A DNA stretch of 60,812 nt, from the NCBI GenBank assembly GCA_029252265.1, contig JAQXBT010000036.1, positions 1 to 60,812 on the forward strand. Direction: 5' to 3'. The translations under genes and the position numbers were made by a program. Source of the stretch: Flavobacteriaceae bacterium (GTDB lineage: Bacteria > Bacteroidota > Bacteroidia > Flavobacteriales > Flavobacteriaceae). Shown in pieces: positions 17,427-26,891 of this stretch (position 1 is its first letter; the number at the start of each line of letters is the position of its first letter). The notes under the pieces were generated by a model. That model had not been told where the DNA came from. It saw nothing but the letters and a program-made list of their open reading frames with translations, and ran no database searches.

Positions 17427-18491
17427 ATGAAAGATGATTTAAAAATATCACTTAAAAAACCATCTTACCCTGTGAGCTCTGCACTTAAGACGTATTTAAG
17501 TGAATATAATCGTAAGATTCGATTGCCTATTTTTTATGATGATTTACTTCGTTTTCAAGGTTCTGTTGTGGTTTATGATAAAAATGATAAAGATACGCTT
17601 TGGGTCCGAACGTATTATAGCGAGTTTGACCGTCAAGAAATAGACTTATGCCTCAAGAAAGTATATACGACCTTGCACTCTGACGGAAATGAAAAGACCA
17701 TTCCGTTTTTAAATGTGGATGCCATTGACTATTGTACGTTTGGGAATTCAAAACCATTTCGCATAAAAATCAGAAATGTACTCAATGATAATTATGCATA
17801 TTTTTACGCTAAAAAGGCAGATGCTTCACGAATCTATGGTTTGGAGCTTGAACATATGCTGTCGCCCCATAACTTGAATTTCCTTGTGTATAATGACACC
17901 CTTATTGAAGAACATATTACAGGGATTCCTGGCGATGAATTTATTGAAACCATGTTGCCTAATTGTACGCCCTCTGAAAAATCTCAAATTGCTAAGGAGT
18001 TTGTGAAATTTAATGAGCGTTGTATGATTCGTTTGTTAGGTGACATGCGTTCTTATAACTATGTAATTGTTCCAACGCATGACTTTGATCATGTGGTTTA
18101 TACGGTTCGAGCAATTGATTTTGATCAACAATGTTTTGAAGGTAAATTCAATGTATACCGACCACAATTTTTTAAAGAAAATTTTAAAATGGTTGATATG
18201 ATTTCAGAACGATTTGAAAAAGACTCTATCAATCAGTATAAGTTAGAAGAACGCTCCATTATTGCCAAACGATTCATAAGTTTTGATGATCGCATTAATG
18301 AGCTCCTTGAGTGTATGATTTCTGATACGCTTTCGACTCCTGAGCATGAAACCTTATTAAAAACAAAAATCTATGAATACACTAATGACACCAGGTTTTT
18401 GAAAAGCAAGAATATGGGAGAAATATTAAAACATAGTTTAGATTTTGTCAAACGAAACTATCAAACAGAAAACTCAGATATTATTTTCTAA
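17427..18491 (+). CDS. Conserved hypothetical protein, possibly kinase-like
   Basis: A 354-aa protein from ATG 17427. I do not recognise a named family. The segment RLLGDMRSYNYVIV followed by VRAIDFDQQCFEG (about residues 210-250) resembles the catalytic-loop / DFD arrangement of atypical protein-kinase folds, where the aspartates would bind metal and ATP; this is only suggestive. There is no signal peptide or membrane segment. It converges with the pRiA4b ORF-3-like gene, overlapping it by four bases at the stop codons. Confidence 0.6.
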   Translation: MKDDLKISLKKPSYPVSSALKTYLSEYNRKIRLPIFYDDLLRFQGSVVVYDKNDKDTLWVRTYYSEFDRQEIDLCLKKVYTTLHSDGNEKTIPFLNVDAIDYCTFGNSKPFRIKIRNVLNDNYAYFYAKKADASRIYGLELEHMLSPHNLNFLVYNDTLIEEHITGIPGDEFIETMLPNCTPSEKSQIAKEFVKFNERCMIRLLGDMRSYNYVIVPTHDFDHVVYTVRAIDFDQQCFEGKFNVYRPQFFKENFKMVDMISERFEKDSINQYKLEERSIIAKRFISFDDRINELLECMISDTLSTPEHETLLKTKIYEYTNDTRFLKSKNMGEILKHSLDFVKRNYQTENSDIIF

Positions 18492-19006
18492 TTCCAGTTT
18501 TCTTCAAAGTCCAAATGATCGTAATCATCGGAGCTGTATCCATCTTCAAATTCATCAAAAGCATCTTCACCGCTTTCGGCTTCAAATACCTTTTCAGGAG
18601 CTTCGTCTGGAACTTGTCCGTGTACAAAAAGCAAATTAGGATAATCAGTTCCTTGTGCTTCATCGACGATTTCTCCCAGTTCGACCATAAAGGTCCACAT
18701 ACTCAAAAAATCATAAACATAAATAAGTTTTGTACGATTTTCAGTGACGGCAGAATTAAGGATGGTTTCACTCATGAGTTGAATATCGCTTCCTCCTTCG
18801 CTCATATCAAATAATGAGATTTCTTCGCCTTGATTCCATTCATCATCACTGATATAAAACGAGGCCATTTCACTGCCATCAAATCCAAAAGATTGGGTGA
18901 TCACATTGTGTAAGTCTTCGAGAGTATCAGTATCTCTAATTTCAATATCTCTAAAAATATCCTCTTTGGTATCGTTGTCTAAAACAACTCTAAATCTAAA
19001 AATCAT
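18488..19006 (-). CDS. Plasmid pRiA4b ORF-3-like family protein
   Basis: A 172-aa acidic protein. The N-terminal half (FRFRVVLDND, IEIRDTDTLEDLHNVITQSFGFDGSEMASFYI) matches the pRiA4b ORF-3 / TnpR-like domain, and the YVYDFLSMWTFMVELGEI segment corresponds to its conserved YDFGDxW strand. The last 40 residues are very acidic (D/E/G-rich). The biochemical role is unknown. Despite the family name there is no transposon around it. Confidence 0.75.
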   Translation of the reverse strand: MIFRFRVVLDNDTKEDIFRDIEIRDTDTLEDLHNVITQSFGFDGSEMASFYISDDEWNQGEEISLFDMSEGGSDIQLMSETILNSAVTENRTKLIYVYDFLSMWTFMVELGEIVDEAQGTDYPNLLFVHGQVPDEAPEKVFEAESGEDAFDEFEDGYSSDDYDHLDFEENWN

Positions 19007-19044
19007 AATTCAATAATATTAAACAAATATAAGATGCATTTTTC

Positions 19045-20085
19045 TTATGCGAGTTGGTTTTGTCTTTTTTTATGTAAGACTTCTAGAAGGATATAACTTT
19101 GAATTCCAAATAGAATCGATGCAATTACCAAATGTAGGGGTTGACTCAGAAAAGGGAAATCAAAGTAGTACATCAGAATTCCGGTTCCTGCTTCAAGAAT
19201 GATACAGTAAATCACTAATTTAATTTTTTGATATCCTAATGAGTTAGATCGATTTAGAAGCCACAAATACCCATTTAAAGCTAAGACCAAAATGGAGGTC
19301 GAACGGTGGATGTAAAAGTTTAAATTGGGAGAAGAGAGCCAAAGCGCTTTTTGGTAGCCTATCAGTTTTGTTTGCTCATCGACAAATTGCCGAACTTGAG
19401 TCCCTAAAATAATTTGAACTAATGACACTACAAGTGCTAAAACTAAAATATTAAAAAATCTCTTTTGATATATCTGAGTTTTATAATTGCTTTTTGATGC
19501 AAATATGAGATACAAAATAAACGCCACGATGAGCAATGCCATCACCATGTGAATCGTAATTTTATAAGGCGCTAGATTTGAGTCTACCACCGTTTTTCCA
19601 AGCCAGGCTTGAAAGCCCATCCCAAATAGGGTGAGAATGGATACGATCGGAATCCATTTATTTTTTTTCCAAAACCAAAACGACAACACTGTAAAAATTA
19701 AAATGGGAATTCCAGACACAACCCCAACCAGTCGATTGATAAATTCTACCCAAGTATGCACGGTGTCATAGGTGGTATAATCGTGTTTGCTATAGGTCTC
19801 CCAATTAGTGATGTTAAGGGAGTCACTAGAAATAAAATCAGTTTTGGCAACCAAAAACGCTTCCTGATCGATAAGAATCATCATGCCTTTTTTGTAAACA
19901 TGGTTTGGTTCAAAATCTAACTGCTTGCTGTCGGTTGGCGGGACATAATATCCAAAACATTTTGGCCAATCTGGACAGCCCATTCCGGAGCCAGTCATGC
20001 GTACGATAGCCCCCGCAACAATAACGAAGTAGATGAGTACTAACGCAATTTTTGAAATTGTTCTAAATTTACTTTTCATCGGCAA
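19045..20085 (-). CDS. ctaA: Heme A synthase, COX15/CtaA family
   Basis: A 346-aa membrane protein with eight predicted hydrophobic helices that oxidises heme O to heme A for cytochrome oxidase. It starts with the diagnostic [25 protein letters not shown], whose conserved Arg and Cys pair are typical of CtaA. Heme-ligand histidines lie in the helix [14 protein letters not shown] and in TIHMVMALL, and a second pair in FYIHRSTS and QPLHLVIAS. The gene overlaps the end of the upstream CCA-enzyme gene by 17 bases. Confidence 0.92.
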   Translation of the reverse strand: MPMKSKFRTISKIALVLIYFVIVAGAIVRMTGSGMGCPDWPKCFGYYVPPTDSKQLDFEPNHVYKKGMMILIDQEAFLVAKTDFISSDSLNITNWETYSKHDYTTYDTVHTWVEFINRLVGVVSGIPILIFTVLSFWFWKKNKWIPIVSILTLFGMGFQAWLGKTVVDSNLAPYKITIHMVMALLIVAFILYLIFASKSNYKTQIYQKRFFNILVLALVVSLVQIILGTQVRQFVDEQTKLIGYQKALWLSSPNLNFYIHRSTSILVLALNGYLWLLNRSNSLGYQKIKLVIYCIILEAGTGILMYYFDFPFLSQPLHLVIASILFGIQSYILLEVLHKKRQNQLA

Positions 20086-21511
20086 TTTTTAATCCTAAAT
20101 CAGTTCCTTTTTTCAACATCAATTCAAACGCTTTTTGAGGTTCATTTGGGATGACACCGTCCAAAATAGCTTCTTTGATAAATTCTTTAATGACTCCAAT
20201 CTCCCTAGAAGGTCCTAAGTTAAAGGTCTTCATAATTGTTTCACCCGAAATTGGTGGTTGGAAGTCCCGCAGTCGATCGCGTTCTTCCACCTCCACAATT
20301 TTTTCACGAACAAGTTTAAAATTATGGTGGTATTTCTTGAATTTATAAGGGTTTTTGGTGGTGATGTCTGCTTCACAAAGCGTCATTAAATCTTCTGCAA
20401 ATTCTCCAGCATCAAAAACCAAACGTCTCACAGCAGAGTCTGTAATATTTTCTTGTGCCAATACAATCGGTCGCGAACTCATAAAAACGAGTTTTTGAAC
20501 GTATTTCATTTTATCATTTAAAGGCATTTTTAAACGCTTAAATAAAAAATAAACCATTTTTGACCCCTTTAGCTCATGTCCATGAAAGGTCCAACCGACT
20601 TTTTTGCTAAATCGCTTTGTCGGCGCTTTTCCAATATCGTGTAGCAGTGCCGCCCAGCGCAGCCATACATTGTCTGTATGAGGGCAAATATTATCAACCA
20701 CTTCGAGGGTGTGATAAAAATTATCTTTATGCTTTTGTCCTTCTAGTTCATCGACCCCTTTCAAATCGGTCAGTTCAGGCAAGATGCGTTCCAATAAGCC
20801 TGTTTTTTCAAGCAATAGAAATCCAATAGAAGGTTTTTTACTTTCTAATATTTTTTGAAGCTCCACGTTGATCCGCTCTTTTGTAATAATTTCGATGCGC
20901 TGCGACTGTTCTTTAATCGCTTTAAAGGAAGCGACTTCAATCTCAAAATCCAGTTGAGTTGCAAAACGGATGGCTCTCAACATACGCAAAGGATCGTCGC
21001 TAAAGGTAATTGCAGGGTCTAAAGGGGTTTTGATGCGTTTTTCAGACAAATCCTTCCGTCCATCAAAAGGATCTAAGAGCGTCCCGTAAGTCGTACTGTT
21101 TAAACTAATTGCCATCGCATTGATTGTGAAATCTCTGCGGTTTTGATCTTCTTCTAAAGTGCCATCTTCTACAATGGGGTTCCTACTGTCTTCGTTGTAA
21201 GATTCTTTTCGAGCGCCTACAAATTCCAGTTCAACGCCTTCATAATTAATCATGGCTGTGCCATAGGTTTTAAAGATTTGAACTTTAGGATGATTAGGAA
21301 GGTTTTTAGCAACTTGTTTTGCAAGTGCGATGCCGCTTCCAATCGCCACAATATCAATGTCTTTTTTATGTCCGCGTCCTAAAACAAAATCACGTACAAA
21401 ACCACCAATCACGTAGCAATCGACGCCTAAATTGTCTGCGGATTTTGAGATCACCTGAAAAATAGGGGCGGTCACTGCCTGTTTGTAATTCATGTGTTGA
21501 GTGGTTTCCAA
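20069..21511 (-). CDS. cca: CCA tRNA nucleotidyltransferase with HD domain
   Basis: A 480-aa protein. The N-terminal nucleotidyltransferase head has [11 protein letters not shown] and [10 protein letters not shown] (catalytic aspartates), followed by [10 protein letters not shown] and [15 protein letters not shown], the class II CCA/poly(A) polymerase signatures. A HD phosphohydrolase domain ([13 protein letters not shown], about 280) follows. It adds or repairs the CCA tail of tRNAs; the window's tmRNA lacks an encoded CCA and needs such an enzyme. It precedes ctaA and follows tsaC on the same strand. Confidence 0.93.
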   Translation of the reverse strand: METTQHMNYKQAVTAPIFQVISKSADNLGVDCYVIGGFVRDFVLGRGHKKDIDIVAIGSGIALAKQVAKNLPNHPKVQIFKTYGTAMINYEGVELEFVGARKESYNEDSRNPIVEDGTLEEDQNRRDFTINAMAISLNSTTYGTLLDPFDGRKDLSEKRIKTPLDPAITFSDDPLRMLRAIRFATQLDFEIEVASFKAIKEQSQRIEIITKERINVELQKILESKKPSIGFLLLEKTGLLERILPELTDLKGVDELEGQKHKDNFYHTLEVVDNICPHTDNVWLRWAALLHDIGKAPTKRFSKKVGWTFHGHELKGSKMVYFLFKRLKMPLNDKMKYVQKLVFMSSRPIVLAQENITDSAVRRLVFDAGEFAEDLMTLCEADITTKNPYKFKKYHHNFKLVREKIVEVEERDRLRDFQPPISGETIMKTFNLGPSREIGVIKEFIKEAILDGVIPNEPQKAFELMLKKGTDLGLKIADEK

Positions 21512-21523
21512 AGGTTCAATAAC

Positions 21524-22087
21524 TTATTTTCTAATCACTTTTACTTCGCCGTTGTTACTCAGTTTTATAATTGAAGACGGTTTTGAAGTGTTTTTTGTAC
21601 GCTCCAAATTTACGACATAGTCCACACCTTTTAAAATATAGTCCTCAATTTCTTGAAAGGATTTTGGGGTGGGATTTCCAGAAATATTGGCAGAGGTTGA
21701 AACAATTGGTTTTTTAAATCTTTTGAGCAAATCGGCACAAAACCCTTCTTTTACCATCCGAATTGCTAAGGTGTTGTCTGGCGCAATAAGATTTTCTGTG
21801 ACTCGTAAAGGTTTATCATAAATGATGGTGGTTGGTGCGGTCGCATATTCTAAAATGCTGTAAGCAGCTTCCGGAATATCTTCAACGTGATAATTTAACA
21901 TATTAAAATCACTGACCAAGCAAATCATGGTTTTTTGATCTTCACGATTTTTGAGCTTATATAACTTTTCGACCGCAGCAAAATTAGTCGCATCACAGCC
22001 TAATCCCCAAACCGTATCGGTAGGGTAAAGGATGATTCCGCCTTGTTTGAGCGTTTTAATGGTATTGTTTAATTCAAGAGATTCCAT
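21524..22087 (-). CDS. tsaC: L-threonylcarbamoyladenylate synthase (TsaC/Sua5/YrdC family)
   Basis: A 187-aa YrdC-fold protein that makes threonylcarbamoyl-AMP for the t6A37 modification of ANN-decoding tRNAs. The motifs are LYPTDTVWGLGCDAT, the basic lid KLKNREDQKTM, PTTIIYDKP, AIRMVKEG and IVSTSANISGNPTP. The short length corresponds to the YrdC/TsaC core without the Sua5 C-terminal domain. It is 13 bases upstream of cca on the same strand, forming a tRNA-maturation operon. Confidence 0.92.
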   Translation of the reverse strand: MESLELNNTIKTLKQGGIILYPTDTVWGLGCDATNFAAVEKLYKLKNREDQKTMICLVSDFNMLNYHVEDIPEAAYSILEYATAPTTIIYDKPLRVTENLIAPDNTLAIRMVKEGFCADLLKRFKKPIVSTSANISGNPTPKSFQEIEDYILKGVDYVVNLERTKNTSKPSSIIKLSNNGEVKVIRK

Positions 22088-22235
22088 AAAAGGAGACGTT
22101 TGTTTTTGGCTTTGTTAGAATGCGTATTTAGAGTCTAAAAATTATTATATTCATCAAATAAATGTTTTGTAAATTTACATCAAATTTTTAAAATAAGAGA
22201 CTTTTAAAAAGTACCCTATTATTCCAATCAATCAC

Positions 22236-22997
22236 ATGAAAATTGTCAATATAGTCATTCCGATATACAAAACAAATTTAGACGATTTTGAGATAAAATC
22301 TTTGAAACAATTTCTGCTAGTGTTGGGAAATTACCCCACAACATTGGTGATTCCAGAACACTTAGAAGTAACTGAGTTTCTAAAAACATACCAATTAGAG
22401 CAGTGCACCATTGAACGTTTTGATAACACCTATTTTTCTTCAGTTTTTGGGTATAATAAACTCATGTTGATGGAAGCGTTTTATGCGCGTTTTGAGGCCT
22501 ATAAGTATATTTTAATTTATCAACTTGATGCCTATGTTTTTAGAGATGAACTGTTAGATTGGTGTTCTAAAGATTACGACTACATTGGCGCTCCGTGGAT
22601 TGCAACTCCCAATAGAGGGTTCAAAAAACTAGTATCACTTTTTGATTCTAAGAAAAAGAAAGCGCGTTCTAGTATATTTTATAAGGTTGGTAATGGCGGT
22701 TTTTCATTACGAAAAGTGAGTTCACACATTGCTAATTCAAAGAAAATGAAGCCGGTAATAGAACAAAATTTAAAACGATCAAAGGACGATTTTAGAATTA
22801 TGGAAGATGTTTTTTGGTCCTCAATTCCTGAACAGGACTCTCGTTTTTTAATTCCGGATTATAAAGAAGGATTGCAATTTGCTTTTGACCGGAAACCAGA
22901 TCTTGCTTACAAGCTAAATAACAACAAACTTCCTTTTGGATGTCATGGATTTGAAAAGCCAAAAGTGAAAGTTTTTTGGGAGAAGATGATGTCCTAG
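22236..22997 (+). CDS. DUF5672-type glycosyltransferase-like protein
   Basis: A 253-aa protein. YILIYQLDAYVFRDELLDWC gives a DxD-like aspartate in the position used for nucleotide-sugar binding, and DYDYIGAPWI and VGNGGFSLR (glycine-rich acceptor region) match the DUF5672 family found in Bacteroidota glycan clusters. It opens the surface-glycan gene cluster of this window and is convergent with the GT2 gene behind it. The sugar donor is unknown. Confidence 0.75.
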   Translation: MKIVNIVIPIYKTNLDDFEIKSLKQFLLVLGNYPTTLVIPEHLEVTEFLKTYQLEQCTIERFDNTYFSSVFGYNKLMLMEAFYARFEAYKYILIYQLDAYVFRDELLDWCSKDYDYIGAPWIATPNRGFKKLVSLFDSKKKKARSSIFYKVGNGGFSLRKVSSHIANSKKMKPVIEQNLKRSKDDFRIMEDVFWSSIPEQDSRFLIPDYKEGLQFAFDRKPDLAYKLNNNKLPFGCHGFEKPKVKVFWEKMMS

Positions 22998-23001
22998 TCT
23001 T

Positions 23002-23763
23002 TTAATTATTAGCAGCTTTCCAATGGCCTCTTAGTTTGGAATACTTTAGATATGTAACTCTAAATGTTTGTTTGCAAATTCGCCAACCATTCACGCCGTC
23101 CAAAATACCTAATCTTAAAAAATAGGCTTTAAAAAAGGCCCATGAGGGTCTCACTATCAATTTGATGAGTGGGGCTTTGATTCCTAATTCAAAATAGGCA
23201 CTTGCAGCTATACTAGAAAAATTTTCAACTTTTTGTTTGTGTTCCTCGTAGTCTCTGTAAATCCAATGTAGAAGATCGCCTTTTAGATGTCCGCTTTTAA
23301 TAGTGGGTTTTAACTTATAAGAATCGTGCGGATTGATGCCTTTCCATTCTCCATGGCCTTTTTTGAAAAGTCTTAATTTTTTATCCGGATACCAATCTGA
23401 AAAGTGAATCCACTGTCCACAATAATTATTCTTACGATTGGAGTAATAGCCGTCAAATTTCCAGTTTTTTTTCACTTCCAAAATGGATTTTTTTAAGCGG
23501 TCTGAAAGTGCTTCATCGCCATCCAAAGACAAAATATAATCGAAGTTTGCTTGTTCAACTGCAAAGTTTTTTTGCTCTTTATAGCCCAAAAATTCTTGAG
23601 GGATAAAACGGACCTTAAATTTTTCGCAAATGGCTTGGGTTTTATCAGTAGAGTAGGAGTCTACCACCACAATCTCATCAACAATACCCACTAAAGATGC
23701 CAAGCATTTTTCTAAATGCTCTTCCTCATTATAGGTGATAATAACGCCTGAAATTTTAATCAT
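23002..23763 (-). CDS. Glycosyltransferase family 2 (WaaE/KdtX-like)
   Basis: A 253-aa GT-A fold enzyme. It has ISGVIITYNEEEHLEKCL at the start, VDEIVVVDSYSTDKT, and the metal-binding DGDEAL (DxD). The C-terminal half (LLHWIYRDYEEHKQKVENF, FLRLGILDGVNGW) is characteristic of WaaE/KdtX-type LPS core transferases. It is two bases downstream of a second GT2 gene, so the two are co-transcribed. It probably adds a hexose to LPS inner core. Confidence 0.88.
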   Translation of the reverse strand: MIKISGVIITYNEEEHLEKCLASLVGIVDEIVVVDSYSTDKTQAICEKFKVRFIPQEFLGYKEQKNFAVEQANFDYILSLDGDEALSDRLKKSILEVKKNWKFDGYYSNRKNNYCGQWIHFSDWYPDKKLRLFKKGHGEWKGINPHDSYKLKPTIKSGHLKGDLLHWIYRDYEEHKQKVENFSSIAASAYFELGIKAPLIKLIVRPSWAFFKAYFLRLGILDGVNGWRICKQTFRVTYLKYSKLRGHWKAANN

Positions 23764-23765
23764 AA

Positions 23766-24476
23766 TTATTCAATATTTCGATACATAAGCCAAAGAAATA
23801 AATACGTTTTAAATTCCTCAAATGCTTTTAAATAGGCAAAAACAAAGCCTTCTTTTCCATCCAAAAAACCTAATTTAAACACGAAATTTACTTTGAGTTC
23901 CCACAAGGGTTTCCATAATAAATGAAAAAAATTGGGTCGCTTTTTACGAGCGAATAGTTCGCTAGCTCTTTGTTTTGCTTTTTTGGTTAATCGTTCATTA
24001 TAACTATCAAAATCTAAATAGATTTCATCAAGGGGATGTTTTAATGTGTTGGTATTCAGCTTAGAGTCCGTCACTTTTGTTGGATACAATAATGGACTAA
24101 TAGATGTTCGATACCCCGAATACTGCATCCACTTCCCCATGAAATTGAAACGTGTTTTAGCGTTATAAACACCCGAAAGAGGTGCGTTTGTTGCAATCTC
24201 AATAATTTCCTGAGACAACGGATTCGAAACGCAGCGATTGGCTTCCAAGGCTAAAATCCATTTGTGGGATGCTTTTTTTTGCGCGTCTTGTGTCATTTGA
24301 TAGACATCAACAGACTCAGATTTTATATATTGAATAGGGGACGAATGCTGTAATTCTGAACGTACTATTTGTTCCATTTTCCCAATGATAATAAGCTCAT
24401 CAACAAACGATACGCTTGCAATGCAGTCTTTTAGGTACTTGTGGTCGTCAAACGAAATAATAATGGCACTAATCAT
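23766..24476 (-). CDS. Divergent GT2 glycosyltransferase-like protein
   Basis: A 236-aa protein with the same overall layout as its neighbour (IIISFDDHKYLKDCIASV at the start, LGFLDGKEGFVFAYLKAF at the end). However, the expected DxD metal motif is not evident: the equivalent position reads WILALEANRCVSN. It may therefore be a metal-independent or catalytically inactive paralogue. It is co-transcribed with the gene at 23002. Confidence 0.7.
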   Translation of the reverse strand: MISAIIISFDDHKYLKDCIASVSFVDELIIIGKMEQIVRSELQHSSPIQYIKSESVDVYQMTQDAQKKASHKWILALEANRCVSNPLSQEIIEIATNAPLSGVYNAKTRFNFMGKWMQYSGYRTSISPLLYPTKVTDSKLNTNTLKHPLDEIYLDFDSYNERLTKKAKQRASELFARKKRPNFFHLLWKPLWELKVNFVFKLGFLDGKEGFVFAYLKAFEEFKTYLFLWLMYRNIE

Positions 24477-24557
24477 GAAATATAAAACTATTTAAAAATA
24501 ATTATGCAGTCGGCTGTAAAAGTAATAATTTTACGTTGAATATAAGCTATCGAATCA

Positions 24558-25280
24558 ATGTCGCGTTTACCAATTTTAATGTACCATGCTATTTGTAAAA
24601 ATCCTTCTGAAAGTAAGGGGCTCACATTGAGCTATGATAAATTGGAAGCACAGTTTAAGTATTTAATTTCAAAAGGCTATACAAGTTTACATTTTAGGGA
24701 TATTCAGAGGTTTGAACATTCCGATGAATTCCCAAAAAAACCAATCATTATCACTTTTGATGATGTGTATGTAAATCAGTATGAATTCGCATACCCGCTT
24801 CTCAAAAAATACAATTTGAAAGCCTGTTTTTATGCACCGTTAGCGCATGTGGGTGGGTTTGATTCTTGGAATCAGGGCTTAGAACCTCTCATGAGTGTTT
24901 CACAACTAAAGGCCTTAGATCCGGAGGTGGTAGAGCTTGGGTTGCATTCTTTTGAGCACCGTCCTTATGATTCATTATCTATAGAGTCTATACAAGACGA
25001 TTTTAAAAAATGTCAAGATTTTATTTCTAAACACGAACTGAATGTTTGTAATGTTTTGGCCTATCCATATGGGAAATTCCCTCGAAAAGAGCCTTCAAAA
25101 TCTTTATTTTTCAAAGAATTATCAACTCAAAAAGTGGCCTATGGTTTGCGCATTGGCAACCGATTGAATAGACTCCCTTTTAAAAATAATTATGAACTCA
25201 ATCGATTGGATATTAAAGGGGAAGAACCTCTGTTTAAATTCAAACTAAAATTAAAACTAGGAAAACTCTCTTTATTTTAA
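24558..25280 (+). CDS. Polysaccharide deacetylase (NodB/CE4 family)
   Basis: A 240-aa CE4 domain. LPILMYHAICKNPSES opens it, IITFDDVYVNQ carries the catalytic/metal Asp-Asp pair, and LGLHSFEHRPYDSL carries the metal histidines of the H(S/T)xxH motif. AYPYGKFPRKE is the conserved motif 3. It has no signal peptide, so it probably acts on a cytoplasmic lipid-linked or nucleotide-linked N-acetyl sugar during glycan assembly. Its end overlaps the convergent GT2 gene by nine bases. Confidence 0.88.
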   Translation: MSRLPILMYHAICKNPSESKGLTLSYDKLEAQFKYLISKGYTSLHFRDIQRFEHSDEFPKKPIIITFDDVYVNQYEFAYPLLKKYNLKACFYAPLAHVGGFDSWNQGLEPLMSVSQLKALDPEVVELGLHSFEHRPYDSLSIESIQDDFKKCQDFISKHELNVCNVLAYPYGKFPRKEPSKSLFFKELSTQKVAYGLRIGNRLNRLPFKNNYELNRLDIKGEEPLFKFKLKLKLGKLSLF

Positions 25281-26009
25281 CCCTTTTTTAAGCAGCATTA
25301 ATTTTGCATACCTTGAAAACACGCCGTAGGCATTTATTCCAGCGACTGCAAGTCCAGGGACACCGTCCAAAAAACCGCGTTTTATGATGTATTCATGAAA
25401 AAATCGATACAACGGTTTAAACGCTAAGTGAAAATAACTCATTCCTTTGCCTTTCGATAATTGACGTTCAGCTTGAAACCAAGCATAGCTGTCTTTTTTA
25501 CCAATATAATGTACGAGTCCTTTGTAAGTGTAGTGCAGGACTTTGTTTTTAAGGGTCCCAACAGATCCATTTACAATCAATTTTTCATGTACATTACCTT
25601 CAAAATGACAGTTGGTTCTCTTGACCAATCGGGTCACATCGTTGTAATGATGATACAAAAAGCGATTCATATAGAAATGAGGAAAATTGAGTTTATACCC
25701 CGTGTGTGTATTAGATTCAATCGCTTCTAAAATTTCTTTTTGAAGCGCCTCAGTCACCCGTTCATCTCCATCTAAAAATAAGACCCAATCACAAGTCGCA
25801 AATTGAAGTGCGTGATTTTTTTGATTTGAAAAATTATCAAACTTTCTAGAAACAACTTTACAACCGTGATCGTTTGCAATTTGAACAGTTGCATCGGAAC
25901 TCATGGAATCCACCACAATAATTTCATCAACAAATTTCAGACAATATAAAGCCCCCTCTAGGTACTGAGCTTCGTTATAAGTTGGAATGATAACCGTTAG
26001 AGTTTGCAT
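25272..26009 (-). CDS. Glycosyltransferase family 2 (WaaE/KdtX-like)
   Basis: A 245-aa GT-A enzyme with LTVIIPTYNEAQYLEGAL, VDEIIVVDSMSSDAT, DxD in LFLDGDERV, and the C-terminal KRGFLDGVPGLAVAGINA segment also seen in the gene at 23002. A likely role is transfer of a hexose in LPS core or a surface polysaccharide. It is divergent from the next GT gene, with 47 bases between their starts. Confidence 0.88.
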   Translation of the reverse strand: MQTLTVIIPTYNEAQYLEGALYCLKFVDEIIVVDSMSSDATVQIANDHGCKVVSRKFDNFSNQKNHALQFATCDWVLFLDGDERVTEALQKEILEAIESNTHTGYKLNFPHFYMNRFLYHHYNDVTRLVKRTNCHFEGNVHEKLIVNGSVGTLKNKVLHYTYKGLVHYIGKKDSYAWFQAERQLSKGKGMSYFHLAFKPLYRFFHEYIIKRGFLDGVPGLAVAGINAYGVFSRYAKLMLLKKGLK

Positions 26010-26042
26010 AGTCGTTTAAAGTGTAAATCTACAAAAAAACTT

Positions 26043-26050
26043 TATATTTG
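26043..26050 (+). promoter_or_regulatory. -7 element directly upstream of a GT2 start
   Basis: TATATTTG ends six bases before the ATG at 26057, so transcription would begin at or beside the start codon, giving a leaderless or nearly leaderless mRNA. It also argues against the longer frame that begins with TTG at 26048. Confidence 0.45.
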
Positions 26051-26056
26051 TACCCA

Positions 26057-26887
26057 ATGAATCGTCTAGACACTTCCATTATTATAAGTACTTACAACTC
26101 TACCAAGTGGTTAGAGAAAGTTCTGCATGGCTACAATAATCAAACGTATAGACTTTTTGAAATTGTGATTGCCGACGATGGATCAAATCAAGAAACATCG
26201 GATCTTATTAAGCAACTCCAAAAGGAGGTTTTTTATCCAATTGTACATGTGTGGCATGAAGATAACGGATTTCAAAAATCTCAAATATTAAATAAAGCCA
26301 TCAACCACTGTAGCACGCCCTACATTATTATGTCTGATGGGGATTGTATTCCGAGAACTGATTTTGTTGAAATTCATGTAAAACACCGAAAATTAGGATG
26401 GTTTTTGTCTGGTGGCTATTTTATGTTACCGATGAATATTTCAAATCTCATTACGATTGAGGATATATATAAAGGTCTTTGTTTTAATTTAAAATGGTTA
26501 AAATCAAACGGTTTAAAATCATCTTTTAAAAACAATAAACTTACTGCAAAAGGGTTTAAATCTTGGTTTTTAAATAGGATCACTCCTACGAATGCCAGCT
26601 GGAATGGTCATAATGTTTCGGGATGGAAAAAAGATATCATCGCTGTTAATGGGTTTGATGAACGCATGCAATATGGAGGTCAGGATCGCGAACTTGGAGA
26701 GCGTTTGTTTAATCATGGTTTAAAGAGTCAACAAATTCGATACAGTTCGATTTGTGTTCATCTGGACCATCCTCGGGGCTATAAAACTAAAAAATCGATT
26801 GATAAAAATTTAGAAATTCGAAGAATCGTAAAATCCGAAAAACGTGCTTGGACCGATTTTGGAATTATTAATTCTGAAACAGATTAG
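26057..26887 (+). CDS. Glycosyltransferase family 2 with galactosyltransferase-like C-terminal domain
   Basis: A 276-aa enzyme from ATG 26057. The N-terminal GT-A domain has SIIISTYNSTKWLEKVL and a DxD in IIMSDGDCIP. The C-terminal part (NASWNGHNVSGWKKDIIAVNGFDERMQYGGQDRELGERL, read in parts) matches the N-terminal-galactosyltransferase-associated Glyco_transf_7C motif, with NGFDE and the D/E-rich acceptor loop. It is probably a chondroitin-synthase-like or galactosyl transferase in LPS/capsule assembly. Confidence 0.88.
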   Translation: MNRLDTSIIISTYNSTKWLEKVLHGYNNQTYRLFEIVIADDGSNQETSDLIKQLQKEVFYPIVHVWHEDNGFQKSQILNKAINHCSTPYIIMSDGDCIPRTDFVEIHVKHRKLGWFLSGGYFMLPMNISNLITIEDIYKGLCFNLKWLKSNGLKSSFKNNKLTAKGFKSWFLNRITPTNASWNGHNVSGWKKDIIAVNGFDERMQYGGQDRELGERLFNHGLKSQQIRYSSICVHLDHPRGYKTKKSIDKNLEIRRIVKSEKRAWTDFGIINSETD

Positions 26888-26891
26888 TTTT

